Source: Apoderus coryli
Lineage: Eukaryota; Arthropoda; Insecta; Coleoptera; Attelabidae
Length of the DNA stretch: 64,000 nucleotides
NCBI GenBank assembly: GCA_911728435.2
Contig: OU452208.1
Coordinates: 1,364,001 to 1,428,000 of the forward strand
Direction of reading: 5' to 3'
Shown here: positions 42,912 to 54,003 of the stretch, one piece after another
How positions within the stretch are numbered: position 1 is the first letter of the stretch
Layout of the letters: every line of letters starts with the position of its first letter
Notes under the pieces: model-generated
Told to the model about the DNA's origin: nothing
The model's database searches: none
The model's input: only the letters and a program-made list of their open reading frames with translations
Program-made: the position numbers and the translations under genes

Positions 42912-42994
42912 GCTCCAGCAAGGAGCTGGATAGAAGCAACATTTCACAAAAGGGAATGCTCAAAATATATACCACATGCCAGGGATGAATCCAG
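42912..42994 (+). CDS. Trpm: Trpm cation channel, N-terminal exon
   Basis: An 83 bp exon lies between an acceptor TTTATTTTGCAG (ending 42911) and a donor CCAG|GTGAGT (42995). It is open in the frame giving APARSWIEATFHKRECSKYI PHARDES plus two bases of the next codon. The pattern SWIE..F.KREC...IP...D matches the start of the TRPM-type N-terminal homology region, where human TRPM1 and TRPM3 have an SWIE..F.KREC segment followed by a Cys-rich CCCG block in the next exon. TRPM channels are plasma-membrane cation channels; insects have a single Trpm, implicated in metal-ion homeostasis. The next exon (expected to begin with a CCCG-type peptide) was not found downstream in this window, so the following intron would be over 20 kb. 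Strong match, single exon only. Confidence 0.75.
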
Positions 42995-43834
42995 GTGAGT
43001 ACATATTTTATTCATTTTAGTCAAGTTTCATAACATGTTTAGACATTTGAAAGTTTTCTTGGTATATAGATTCCACTTGTATACAATATACAGAGTATTC
43101 TAAATGTATGATTGATGGAGTGAGTATCAGTTTTTTATTATTTTGTCGTTACAATATCCCAGATTAGAGTTAATCTCTATATGAATGATAATAAGCAACA
43201 TTCTTGATTTATTCCAGACCATCATGATATACTATTATTATATCTATTATCCTTTGATAAGCAAAAGTTAATGTTTATCATCTGTTCATCTTTTATGCGC
43301 TCCTAATCCGTTGATTCGGTCTTCATGATAATTGTGCAAAGTGATCAATCATATGGGACTTTTAGTTTATTTTTTAGCTGAGATTCAATTTTCGTGGATT
43401 AATGAGATATTTGATTACACGACTATTCCAAAAAAGTTTATTAAAATGCCTGCGCTTAAAACAGAACAGAGAGGCAGAGTAACACACGCATTTAGTGTTG
43501 AAATTAGGCAATACATCATGCGTAAACTCCATAAAATTGTCAATTTGAGGGTTTCTTGTATGATTTATTTCCAAACGAATTTAATAGATTGTAAACGAGA
43601 CATCGTTATGAATAATATGTAAAGGTATGTAAGGGAATCGACATAGCGGATTTAAATTTAGAATGCTATACGTATACGACAAAAGCAAACGTTTTTAATA
43701 TTACCTTACACGAAAATTTTTGCTGTATACCGCAAAATTGCGGTTATCATATTTCCTACTTTATTATTGGAAATGAAACAACGTCTTCTAGGAAAGTATG
43801 TGAGGGGAGAAATTTGGGTTTAGAAAGTAGATAG
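42995..43834. other. Intron sequence downstream of the Trpm exon
   Basis: No further exon recognised. The open frame at 43332-43622 has no known domain, and its reverse complement is equally open, which argues for chance. Confidence 0.4.
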
Positions 43835-44286
43835 GCGACTTTATTGATGGGGTTAATTGTGGAAAATTAAAGATTTGAAAAAGTAAAGGCAATAAAACTT
43901 TAATTGTAATTTGTGTTATGTTTGTACGAAGTAATTTCAAGAGATTCCAAGACATTTAATAGAGTGCTTTTAGGGCAAGAATGGAGCATTTCAGCTTTAG
44001 AATTAATGATAAACGAATGGTGACAGTTAACCATATGGATAGCAAAGCAGGAGTTGCTATTATTGTCTTGATTATCTTGGATAACTTTGTCAATGACTTT
44101 CTGATGTTCTTTTATTTTTGTATCAAAGTTTCGGCCAGTTTGACCGATTTACACAGCATGCAACCAATTGAACCACACTGTAAAAGATAGACGCCTGATC
44201 TTTTTAACCAATGAGTCGGAGATTTGCTGTTGTTAAAGAAGTTGCCAATTGTGTGACTGGTTTTAAAACAGACTTGAATGTTGCAT
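43835..44286 (-). pseudogene. Penelope-like element GIY-YIG endonuclease remnant
   Basis: The minus strand reads SGVYLLQCGSIGCMLC, then in another frame IGQTGRNFDTKIKEHQKVID, KVIQDNQDNNSNSCFAIHMV NCHHSF and LLNVLESLEI. GVY.L.C...C....GQTGR.F..R..EH is the GIY-YIG nuclease with zinc-binding cysteines typical of Penelope-like elements. The next histidine-rich block (HMVNCHH) also fits. Only the endonuclease is left. It differs from the Penelope copies at 45-48 kb and is probably a second family. Confidence 0.6.
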
Positions 44287-44768
44287 GAAGCAACTTTGAT
44301 TTTTCATTTGGTTTTCGGGTAAACGTTATTTTGATTTAAATCTACCATTAACTTGCAATTTATGAGTTTCCATAAAAATGGTAGAAGTCACAACATCGAC
44401 GTAATTAACTTATTTGTAGCTTATACGTTGCTCTTTTTAAAAAAGTAATAATTTAAAATAATGAAGCTTGTCAAAGCTGTCTTTAATTAATTTATGTGTA
44501 AAATTTACCCAAATGCCCTCTATATCTACGCCAATGAACAGTTACTGAAAGCTAAAATAATGCAGATTATTTTATGTTATTGGTCACCAAATTCATGTAA
44601 AAATTTGTCAAAATCGGTTACTTAGCTAGTTTTTGAGAAATGAACAATTTGACCACGAAATTTGGTATCTCGACAACGAAGCGTTTGCGGACATGGGTTC
44701 AATGGCAAAAAATGCTGAAATTACTTTCAGGAATCTCCAGTTTTCGTTTGTTGCAAACATAATGAATA
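44287..44768 (-). mobile_element. Solo terminal arm of the 5.5-7.8 kb mariner-like family
   Basis: The 480 bp from AACTTTGATTTTTCATTTGG to TTGCAAACATAATGAAT match the right arm 7340-7787 (and the inverted left arm) with about one difference per ten bases or fewer. The transposase body is absent. It could be an arm left after internal deletion or recombination between arms. Confidence 0.7.
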
Positions 44769-45012
44769 GGCGTCCATAAATAGTAGAAAAGGGGTCAAAA
44801 AATTAAAGTGTAGAAATTATATATTTAGCAGTTTATGTAGTTAAATGGGTCTTACAAATACACGACCAAAAATTCGTATAGGCCTCCTTGAAAAGTCTAA
44901 AAAAGGATCAGAAAAATCTGTATCCACGATAACTCAAAACTCACTTAACATATTTTTAGCAAATTTGGTGCAAAAATACTTCAGGGATTTCTAGGTGCTG
45001 ATTAACTTTTGG
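44769..45012 (-). repeat. Inverted fragment of the 23 kb repeat family
   Basis: AGGCGTCCATAAATAGTAGA is the inverted core of the 138 bp repeat (TCTACTATTTACGAACGCCT). TCTGTATCCACGATAACTCA, CTTAACATATTTTTAGCAAA and TAGGTGCTGATTAACT match in reverse the 23640-23730 end block. It follows the solo arm directly with no spacer. Confidence 0.6.
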
Positions 45013-45059
45013 AAAACAACAACAGGTAATTGGGTTAGTTTAGAATGTTATTATTATTA

Positions 45060-47012
45060 TGTTTATAATTATAATAATATTTTTTTTTATAGTATTTTCT
45101 TGATTTTAGGTCAATTTGCAAATAATACTGCGGTTTTATGAAAAGCACATTGTATTTTATAAGAAATGTCGATTAAATCTTGACGTTTCGATAATTTTTT
45201 TGATTTTTCTCAAAATAGTCTAAAAGTAAACAATGTTGGAATAAGTTAAAAATTTCCTTACAACTAAAAACATTTAATTGAATATACCTGTATGGCATGA
45301 ATATTGGCTTAAGCACAAATCAACAAACACATTATTACACAAAAATCCAACATATATTTTCCAAAAATCATAATGATATTCGGTTGTCGTTAAACTTAGG
45401 TACCTACATATTTTATTTATTTTAAGTTACACATTGTTTTGTCCAGGTGTACAGCAGGAGAGTGCAGGTATATTCACAAAATACCAGTATAAATTTTGCT
45501 CAAATTATTTAGATCTTTTTTGTCGTTAATTGCCGATTGGTTTTTATGGATATATACCATTTCTTCAGGAAATTTGAGAGTTGTTGTATGTCAAAGAGAG
45601 ATATTTGTTCGAAACTGTATTTTGTTGAATGTTCCTGGATGCATCATTATACATTCGATTTATTCGGTCTTTAAAAATTTTGTTGATCAAGTTCGAGGGG
45701 TATTTATTTTTAATTAACGCATTTTTCGCTTTTTTTATGGCTGTGGATCTAAATTCAGGATCAGATAGTTGGATTGCTCTATCGGCTAATCCAATTATAA
45801 TGGATCTCTTTTGTGACGAAGGATGACTAGAATGGTAGTTAAGATATCGAGACGACCAGGTGGGCTTTGTATACCATTCGGTCTTGATTTCATTGTGAAT
45901 TTTATGTAAGGTTACATCCAGAAAATTAATTTTATTGTTATTTTGTGTTTCAATTGTAAATTGTAACCGTTCATTATACGAATTGAAACTATTTAGTACG
46001 TCGTTGACTCGGTCTTTTGGGATGGCTGTAATACAGTCATCGACGTATCGATAGAAGAAAGGTATGTTTATATTAAGGCTCTCAATGATTGTTTCTTCCA
46101 AATCCTCCATAACCATTTGAGCAATTACACTCGAAATGGCAGCTCCCATTGCACATCCGTTTATTGTTTAAATAACTTATCTTCATAGACAAAATAAGTT
46201 GACTGTAATGTCATTTCCAGAGCATTGATAAATTCTTGCTGAGGAATATCAGTGTGTAGACTAATTTCGCTCCATTTTTTTTGGATAATAGTGTGTACAA
46301 TTGGGATCGGGATGCTGGTGTATAACGACACTACATCCAAAGAAACAAGTATATAGTCGTCAGGAATTTTTATGTTTTTCATTTTCCCATGTATTCTTAA
46401 TGTAATATTTGTTTTTGTAAAGAATGTTTTTTAAAATATCTTTTAAGAAGTTTGAAACGGGTGTAAATGGTGTTTGTATAGACGAAACAATTGGTCGTAG
46501 TGGAGTATTTAATTTATGTAATTTAGAGAGACCATAAATCTTTGGTGGTATAGCGTTTAGTATTTTTAGTGATCTACTAGTATTTGGAGAAATAGACATT
46601 TTATTTTCCCATGACTCAATTAATTTATTAGTTTGTTTTTGATACGTATTTGTTGGGTCACGTTTAATTTCTTTATAGGTAGTATTGTCATTTAATAAAT
46701 CAAACAGTTTTTTGTTGTATTCGGATGCATCAATAACAACAGTCTTGTTAGATTTATCTACTCTCAGAATTTTGAGATGTTTATTATTTCTTAGAAAATT
46801 ATTAGTTTTTCGTAATTTGTTTTGGTCAATGTTATTTTTTATATTTTTGTTTTTTAATTTATTTTTGAAGTTGGTAATAATGTTACATGTTTGAGTTCTT
46901 ATTTTATCTCTATCCTTACTTTTAAGATGACTCGTGCCACATTCGATGTTAGAAAGAATATCAGCTACCGGAAGTTCTTTTTCCGAATTTATGTTTTTAG
47001 CAAAATTGCTTT
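45060..47012 (-). mobile_element. Penelope-like element, copy 1 (RT, endonuclease deleted)
   Basis: Reading leftward from about 47000: N-terminal SEKELPVADILSNIECGTSH, IDQNKLRKTNNFLRNNKHLK, LRVDKSNKTVVIDASEYNKK (46990-46700), then the RT blocks to 45565, then a non-coding 3' end to about 45060. The GIY-YIG endonuclease present in copy 2 is missing: the sequence jumps from the end of RT (about 45568) to the 3' end block (GGATATATACCATTTC). Several frame changes are present. Confidence 0.75.
45565..46599 (-). pseudogene. Penelope-type reverse transcriptase
   Basis: Pieces in order: ILNAIPPKIYGLSKLHKLNT, PLRPIVSSIQTPFTPVSNFL (46560-46440), ILVSLDVVSLYTSIPIPIVH (first catalytic Asp of the SLDVVSLYTSIP block, 46355-46290), FVYEDKLFKQ, then MGAAISSVIAQMVMEDLEET and IPFFYRYVDDCITAIPKD (YVDD active site, 46060-46020), FTIETQNNNKINFLDVTLHK, TKPTWSSRYLNYHS and SQKRSIIIGLADRAIQLSD. 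These are diagnostic of Penelope-like RTs, which are related to telomerase RTs. The frame is broken near 46155 and 46370. Confidence 0.8.
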
Positions 47013-48340
47013 ATTACAGCGATCCCAAAAGACCGAGTCAACGACGTACTAAATAGTTTCAATTCGTATAATGAACGGTTACAATTTACAATTGAAACAC
47101 AAAATAACAATAAAATTAATTTTCTGGATGTAACCTTACATAAAATTCACAATGAAATCAAGACCGAATGGTATACAAAGCCCACCTGGTCGTCTCGATA
47201 TCTTAACTACCATTCTAGTCATCCTTCGTCACAAAAGAGATCCGTTATAATTGGCTTAGCCGATAGAGCAATCCAACTATCTGATCCTGAATTTAGATCC
47301 ACAGCCATAAAAAAAGCGAAAAATGCGTTAATTAAAAATAAATACCCCTCGAACTTGATCAACAAAATTTTTAAAGACCGAATACATCGAATGTATAATG
47401 ATGCATCCAGGAACATTCAACAAAATACAGTTTCGAACAAATATCTCTCTTTGCCATACATAGATGGTTTGTCCCAACAACTCTCAAATTTCCTGAAGAA
47501 GTATATGATTAATGTATGTCACAAAAGTTATAATCTATGTTCCAAATACTTCAGCTCATTAAAAACGAAAACATCTAAATGGAAAAAAAGCAATATTATT
47601 TACGAAATACCATGTGTTAATTGTGAGGTAGTATATATCGGCCAAACATCCCAATATTTGGAAAATAGAATAAAAGGTCACAAATACGACAAAAAAAAAA
47701 TAAAACTGCATTAACGAATCATGAAATTACAACTAACCATAAATTTGATTTCAATAACACCAAAATTTTGAAGACTGAAAATAACAAAAAAAGGAGGTAA
47801 TTTCTGGAAATGGTACTTATATATCCATAAAAACCAATCGGCAATTAACGACAAAAAAGATCTAAATAATTTGAGCAAAATTTATACTGGTATTTTGTGA
47901 ATATACATGCACTCTCCTGCTATACACCTAAACAAAACAATATTTAACTTAAAATAAATAACATATATAGGTACTTACCTAAGTTTAACGACAACCGAAT
48001 ATCAATATGATATTTGGAAAATATATGTTGGATTTTTGTGTAATAATGTGTTTGTTGATTTGTGCTTAACCCAATATTCATGCCATACAGGTATATTCAA
48101 TTAAATGTTTGTAAGGAAATGTTTAACTTATTCCAACATTGTTTGCTTTTAGACTATTTTGAGAAAGATAAAAAAAATGATCGAAACGTCAAGATTTATT
48201 CGACATTTCTTATAAAATACAATGAGCCTTTCATAAAACGGCAGTATTATTTGCAAATTGACCTAAAATCAAGAAAATACTATAAAACAAATTATAAAAA
48301 AGAGGTCAAAGAAAAAAAAAATTATAATAATATAGATAAT
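47013..48340 (+). mobile_element. Penelope-like element, copy 2 (5'-truncated, with GIY-YIG)
   Basis: It begins abruptly at the ITAIPKDR point just after the RT active site. It then runs through the RT end, GIY-YIG endonuclease and 3' non-coding end, mirroring copy 1 to about 48340. The two copies are head-to-head, so 45060-46049 and 47013-48340 form a large imperfect inverted repeat around the 5' part of copy 1. Inverted or partial tandem copies are usual for Penelope-like insertions. Confidence 0.78.
47022..47714 (+). pseudogene. Penelope-like RT C-terminus and GIY-YIG endonuclease
   Basis: RT end: AIPKDRVNDVLNSFNSYNER, INFLDVTLHKIHNEIKTEWY, SQKRSVIIGLADRAIQLSD, INKIFKDRIHRMYNDASRN. Endonuclease: KWKKSNIIYEIPCVNCEVVY and IGQTSQYLENRIKGHKYDKK, i.e. 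the IYE...Y-IG motif with CxxC and Arg/His of the GIY-YIG nuclease (47585-47690). A frameshift at about 47700 separates the following TALTNHEITTNHKFDFNNTK and ILKTENN. The GIY-YIG nuclease would make the target nick in live elements. Confidence 0.8.
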
Positions 48341-49739
48341 ATTGTATTTTTTAAATTTTAAAAATTTAATGAAAACACGACTTTACCCAGCGGATATCAT
48401 ATTTTAGATTATAATGTACAGCATATATATAGTTCAACCTTCGGGAAAGTTTTGGGCTGACAGATTTTTTTTTGTATCATGTTTGTTCTTGCATTAACAC
48501 CCAAAAACTTTTACAACCTACCAAACAAATATATGATTTATTATAATAAAATAAATTATCTTGAACTCTCAACAGAGGAATAATATACCGATTATTAATT
48601 ACTATAAACATTTTAGTACCAAATATTATTTTTAAATTTGTTTAACTTTTTAAAAAAGTGTTTTAAATAAATTTCGCATCAAATATAAATTATCGTACGT
48701 TTGAGTGACACCAAATTAATTTTAATGTGGCGATTAAAACGGATTTACGTATTATTTAGTAACTGAAATTATTTATTTTATTTTAATTAACTGGGGAAAT
48801 AAATAAATAGTTCAGATTGATTGAAACGTTTTACTCTGAGAATGAATTATTGAAAAATATCTATTTTAAAAATAAAAATGACATATTTTTTAGAACGACT
48901 AGCTGACTAATATTAATGCTCTGCAAAAACAAGCCAGTTTGCATTCATCAATATTTTGTTAGAACGAACGTGTGTTTGGTGATTTATCTCGTTTATTGTT
49001 GAATAATTTATTTAAACTGAAAACAGTAAAGTTGATAATTAATTGATATAAAAGTATGGCTCTGAAGCATACAGGTTGATTCTACTATGAGCTTGGGTCG
49101 GTATATTGCGTGATGGTATTTGTATAGTGATTTTCCCTAGGACGAACCACTTTTGAACCACAAAAAAGTGAAAGTAGAGAAGTAGATTAGTTACTTACTG
49201 GGTTGAGTTGGGAAGAAGGAGAACCAAATTTATCAAGGCCAAATTTGCACGTAAGTTGAAGCACAGTGTGCTTGAAGAAAGTTAAATGCTAAAAAAAAAA
49301 CAATAACCCAGCAGATTAAATAACTCAGAATTTTTATGACAGATTTTTTGGGTGCCGTTGACCTTTACATACATGTGAATTTTGAGCTGTTTTATAATAT
49401 AGTATAAAGTACTTTACCCCAGTATGCATTTACAATAAAAAAATCCGAGGATAATCATTTTTAAGCAATAAAATTGTCATATAATTGATAGATTTACTAA
49501 TGTAAAAATTGGAATTGATAACGATTCACTTTAAGAATGAGAATGAATAGCATCAACTCTCGTTTATTGGCCATTTTACAGACATTTAGAGTCATACAAA
49601 ATATAATTAATATGCTAATAAATTTTAACAGGAAAATAATTAAAATTTAAATTTAATTATCAATAAAAAAAATTTTAGGCCTCTTTTCGAACTATTAATG
49701 TGTGACCTGGATTGTGTTCTTGACAGTGACAAGGTTTTT
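48341..49739. other. AT-rich non-coding stretch
   Basis: No coding sequence recognised. TTCGGGAAAGTTTTGGGCTGA at about 48439 resembles a block of dispersed repeat B. Otherwise nothing was seen. Confidence 0.35.
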
Positions 49740-49747
49740 TGGAGGTC

Positions 49748-51310
49748 AGGTAGATAGATAGATAGCTATATTTATTCACCATCTTATGTTACAAAACATG
49801 TATAGTACGTCAAAAAATAACAAAAATTAATCAAAGTTACAGCAACAAAGAAAGGCTTACAAACAAATTAAAATAGCAACAACATAAAACAAACTAAAAT
49901 CTAAAAAAATCTTACAATATCGCTTCTGAAATAGTCCTCAAAGGTATAAAAAGCTTGAGATATCAAAAACGATTTAATACATTTGGTAAATTGGACTTCA
50001 CCAAGGTTCTTTATGTGAGACGGCAGCTTATTATAAAATTTGACACAATAATAGTCAGAACCTTTCCTAGTCCTCAACAGGCGGTGAAACTCAGGCAATA
50101 TGTCATTGCGATTTCGCGTACCATAATTATGCATATCAGAGTGTAGAGTGAAATGCGAGGCATTGGTTCGAATGTAGCCAAGACAGCTTAAGATGTATAA
50201 GGAAGGCAAAGTAAGTAGTCCATGTTCAACAAAATACTTTTTACAGCAGTCACGCCAACCGAGCCCCAACATTGTACGTAAACATCTCCTCTGTAGCTTG
50301 AAGATTTTCATTGCATGGGAACTATGTCCCCAGTTCAAAATACCATACGACATACGGGAAACAAAATAACCATGATATACCGTCAACAGACTGGCGATTG
50401 AAACACTCTGCGCAAGCCTTCTGATCAGATATATGACCCTGGACAGCGAGCACCCAAGTTCTCGAACATGACTCTCCCAGGTTAATTTAAGATCAAGATG
50501 AACCCCAAGGAACTTCACGCGAACATCGCTCTGAAGATCGATAGGCGCAGAACGCAATGTAAAGTTCATGCTCTGAGTTTTAGCCTGATTCAAGCTCAGT
50601 TTATTTGCCAGAAACCAATTGCCTATGTCAGTCTCAATAGCATTAACCAACTCCCCTAAAGGGTCGTTTGGTCGATATCTAATCAGACTAGTTGTGTCGT
50701 CAGCAAAGCGGATTATATTTGACTCTTCTTGAGATTTGTATAAATCATTTACGTATATTAAAAACAATAAAGGTCCCAAAACCGACCCCTGGGGCACACC
50801 CCGTCCAACCCTTCGTCTCTCCGAGTATAGTCCCCCATACAAAACGTGCTGAAAACGATCGCTGAGATAAGAGCCAACCAAGGCAACACTGTCAACATCA
50901 AAGTTATAGTAAGAGAGTTTCTGAAGAAGTATCTCGTGTGAGACACAGTCAAAAGCCTTAGTGAGGTCATTAAAGGAAGGAAAGGTGTCACAGCCCCGCT
51001 CCATGCCATCCGAAACATATTCCAAAAGGTTATTAATTGCAAGAGTAGTAGATCTCTTATTACGAAAGCCATATTGACCTTGCATAAAGAGATTATTTGC
51101 TTCAAAATATTCAGTTATTTGATTTTTAATAATAGACTCAAATATTTTCGAAAAAATTGGCAAGATCGATATTGGTCGATAGTTACTGGGATCATCAACC
51201 GATCCTTTATTTTTGTAGATTGGAATAACCCTTGCCTCCTTCAAGACCGCCGGAAATACAGCGTCACCAATGCAATGGTTTATCAACTTAGTCAGGTCCC
51301 CAGGAACCCT
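49748..51310 (-). mobile_element. LINE of a second lineage, 5'-truncated
   Basis: The minus strand holds a single 461-codon RT frame (51286-49901), a short 3' UTR and a tail AATAAATATAGCTATCTATC with TATC repeats (49748-49775). The upstream boundary at about 51310 has no endonuclease, so this is a 5'-truncated insertion. The tail type (TATC)n differs from the (ATTT)n and (ATT)n tails of the other LINEs. Confidence 0.8.
49901..51286 (-). CDS. LINE reverse transcriptase, open frame
   Basis: MINHCIGDAVFPAVLKEARV, IPIYKNKGSVDDPSNYRPIS, FSKIFESIIKNQI, GQYGFRNKRSTTLAI, FPSFNDLTKAFDCVSHEILL (catalytic Asp, with PSFND where FLDFS is expected), GRGVPQGSVLGPLLFLIYVN, IIRFADDTTSLI (catalytic FADD) and WFLANKLSLNQAKTQSM, then FLGVHLDLKLTWESHV, SRMSYGILNWG and RRCLRTMLGLGWRDCCKKYF, to the usual C-terminal YNTRNR-like YGTRNRNDI and FYNKLPSHI. 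The frame is remarkably intact. The fingers domain is truncated at the N-terminus, and the A-motif looks altered. Related to CR1/Jockey-superfamily LINEs, a different family from the 28-36 kb copies. Confidence 0.85.
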   Translation of the reverse strand: MINHCIGDAVFPAVLKEARVIPIYKNKGSVDDPSNYRPISILPIFSKIFESIIKNQITEYFEANNLFMQGQYGFRNKRSTTLAINNLLEYVSDGMERGCDTFPSFNDLTKAFDCVSHEILLQKLSYYNFDVDSVALVGSYLSDRFQHVLYGGLYSERRRVGRGVPQGSVLGPLLFLIYVNDLYKSQEESNIIRFADDTTSLIRYRPNDPLGELVNAIETDIGNWFLANKLSLNQAKTQSMNFTLRSAPIDLQSDVRVKFLGVHLDLKLTWESHVRELGCSLSRVIYLIRRLAQSVSIASLLTVYHGYFVSRMSYGILNWGHSSHAMKIFKLQRRCLRTMLGLGWRDCCKKYFVEHGLLTLPSLYILSCLGYIRTNASHFTLHSDMHNYGTRNRNDILPEFHRLLRTRKGSDYYCVKFYNKLPSHIKNLGEVQFTKCIKSFLISQAFYTFEDYFRSDIVRFF

Positions 51311-52345
51311 ATATTTTTGTCCTCGGAATGATGAAAATCGGAAAATTCTACATTCAAGTGTTACCTTAATTATTTCGCTCTCAAGACGTTTAAGTCAAGG
51401 GTAAGGTCAAACAACCGTTCATGTTCGGCGAAAAAACTTTAAAACTAAAATTTCGACAAACATTATTTCAGAGTTTTAGTTTTCAGGTTATATTGCAGTA
51501 CCCGGACTTTTTGAACACAGTGTATGTCATTTGTATTTCGTATTACCTATATACAAATCTAACAAAATCCCCGTGGAATGATTTTTATTCGCAATAAAAC
51601 CGGGAAATAATTTTCCCGAGCACAATTTTCTTTTAATCAATATGTTGCGTTAAAAAAGTTTAAAGGTCATATGATGTAGTAATACCAGTGCTAGTATCCC
51701 CCTCGTTTACGTGCTTGATTACATTTTTTTTATTCATTTTTGTTGTGTTCTATTATACGAGATATTTTTGCAGTTATGCAGAAGAAATGTTATTGGTTTT
51801 ACCATATTTCGTTTATTAATTACGTATGCGGTATAAGTTTAAAAGTGATCTATATAGGTCCGGTTGTTTATATTATTTAGATGAGACCTAGAGTTTAAGG
51901 TCAAAGGAAATTCCTTAATTTTAACAGCATAAAGGGCGAGGATTATAGGTATATGTAAAAAGTATTCTTAATTATTTTAAAATTATTTAATAAAAGTCTA
52001 AAAACCACACCCAAAATCATTTATTATTTGTCATCACATAAAACAACGTATTTCTAACAGCTCTTATTAACATCTGTCTTCTATTATATCTTGTTATCTT
52101 CTAATACTATCATTGCTCGTTCGGCCACTCTTGTTATATCGTAAACAAAGACCTGTTTGTCTGGTGTGACGTAGGCGAACCACGTCGGAATGTACTTTAC
52201 AGGGGATGATTGCTAACATATATCATTTACAGTTTAAACATTCATGTTCACCTGTGTACGGAGAGATATGTACCTACTGCTGTATGTATGTATGTTTTTA
52301 CATATATGTAACATATTCTAAAGAAAAATTAAATAAACTAAAAAA
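51311..52345. other. Non-coding stretch
   Basis: No gene or defined repeat recognised. Confidence 0.35.
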
Positions 52346-52349
52346 AATC

Positions 52350-52430
52350 CGTGACACAAGTGGGATTTGAACCCACATCTCCCGATTGCCGGTGAGGTGT
52401 TCTACCAAGTATTGCACTATCGTCTCCTTC
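52350..52430 (-). tRNA. tRNA-like sequence with pol III terminator, probably pseudogene or SINE head
   Basis: The minus strand has an A-box-like TGCAATACTTGGTAGAACA, an anticodon region CTCACCGGCAATCGGGAG and a perfect T arm (GTGGG TTCAAAT CCCAC). The acceptor pairs at five of seven positions (GACGATA with TTGTGTC). CACGG and then eight T follow, a pol III terminator. The anticodon arm aligns best with tRNA-Gly(GCC) minus one base, so normal folding is disrupted. Probably a tRNA pseudogene or tRNA-derived element; a working tRNA is unlikely. Confidence 0.4.
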
Positions 52431-54000
52431 AATCCATATTATACATCAACGCTTTCTGTGTGCAGTGCTACGTCGATATCTTTAATTATTATTAATTTAA
52501 CAACACAAGCTACACACTGCACTGCGACCATGCATTGTTATTTCTCATTGCAAACTGCAAATACAAGATAAATGACAGAAAATGGAAATAAGTTGCTAGT
52601 AAAAGTTGTTCAAAAGTAAAAGGCAGTCTCTTAATTCCAATTTTTCAAGAAATGCGCCTACTTTTATTAATTTACTACTTGTAGAGGTACCAGTAGTAGG
52701 CGTAGATCAGTAAAGGAACACCCCAAATTATCATTAAGAAGAAGAGCTGAAAATCTCCAATTTATTAAAGAGCTGCAAATTCATAAGATTAAAGATTAAA
52801 ACACAACAAGATACCTCCATACATCTCTGTCGTAGTTCTTCCAATTTTTCAACTTCAGTTGCATAAACTAAATTATTTAATTGACCTCAGCGTGATCGCG
52901 TAATCGCTGTAGCCAAGGTGTGGGACCGCCCCTCCAATCCACCCACCAGAGAAATTCTCATCCAACCAGGTCTTACCATTTCGTCCAAAACGAGCAGGCG
53001 GGAACCGTCGTCGTGCTGGTAGTTAGGAGATATTAAGCTGTGTATTGAAAGGGGCATCCTCCAACAGTTGCCTCAGTTTTTTGGAGAGAATTGAGATATT
53101 CATTAGTGTTAAGACGATTGTGTATTTCTATGTGGAATTGATCCCCTATTATCCCTACCCGCAACATTATTGAGTCGTATTTTCCGATATTTTAATAACC
53201 AAACGCCTATTTTGAACCATTTAAAATACGAATGACGCATCTGTTATCAAGATGTCAATGAAACCGTTTTTCCATGGCTACTATGATTTCCTTTTCTTGT
53301 AATAATTTCTAAGAGCATCTGTTTTTCATAGAATACTCTAACATTCCATACTTTTTTCAATAAATCGTGAAAAAAAAACGTACTCCAAAATTTTGTGGTA
53401 TTTTTAACCCCTTGACCCCCCATTCGGGACGCTTATGATAAAGAATATCTGGTGATGATTAAATTCGAATTTTATAAAATTACTATAATGAATAAACTAA
53501 ATTGTAAATTCCTACCTGGATTGAGATCCGATGTCACTATAATCTATTTTATTATGCAATGGATTTAAAGGAAAGGAGAGGATAAATTAGTACTGAATTT
53601 TAATATTTATTTCCGTTTTCGGTCTCTAACGATTCTACTACAAAAATGCACTGAACAATTTACCTATATCACTAAACAGTACCAAATAGGTATTGACAAA
53701 AAAATAATACCGTTTATAGGTATCCCAAAGCACAAGCCTTTATTAGTTTGGTTGCTTCTACCTATTTAATGAAAATGGCCTAAACATCCTGGCCCCCCCA
53801 GAGTTGAATTTCAAAATTCAAGTAAACCAACAAATATTTCCAAAAACAAAAACAGTGAACTGTAAATACCATTCCAACATTACCCATCTAACAATTTATT
53901 AAAAAAAAAAATCCTTGGCTAACTTATAAAATCACTAAACAAAACATCGATAATAATACGAGTATATAATAATAAATGTATAAAAAATAAAAATATTAAA
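52431..54000. other. Non-coding stretch
   Basis: No coding sequence recognised. A decayed repeat-like GACCCCCCATTCGGGACGCT lies near 53415, of uncertain origin. Confidence 0.35.
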
Positions 54001-54003
54001 ACA

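Noticed and set aside
43332..43622. 96-codon frame near the Trpm exon, considered as a second exon
   Set aside because: No TRPM-like residues, no suitable splice sites in phase, and the opposite strand is equally open.
46685..46894. Leu/Phe-rich + strand frame resembling a membrane peptide
   Set aside because: It is the complement of the Lys/Asn-rich N-terminal part of the Penelope-like protein.
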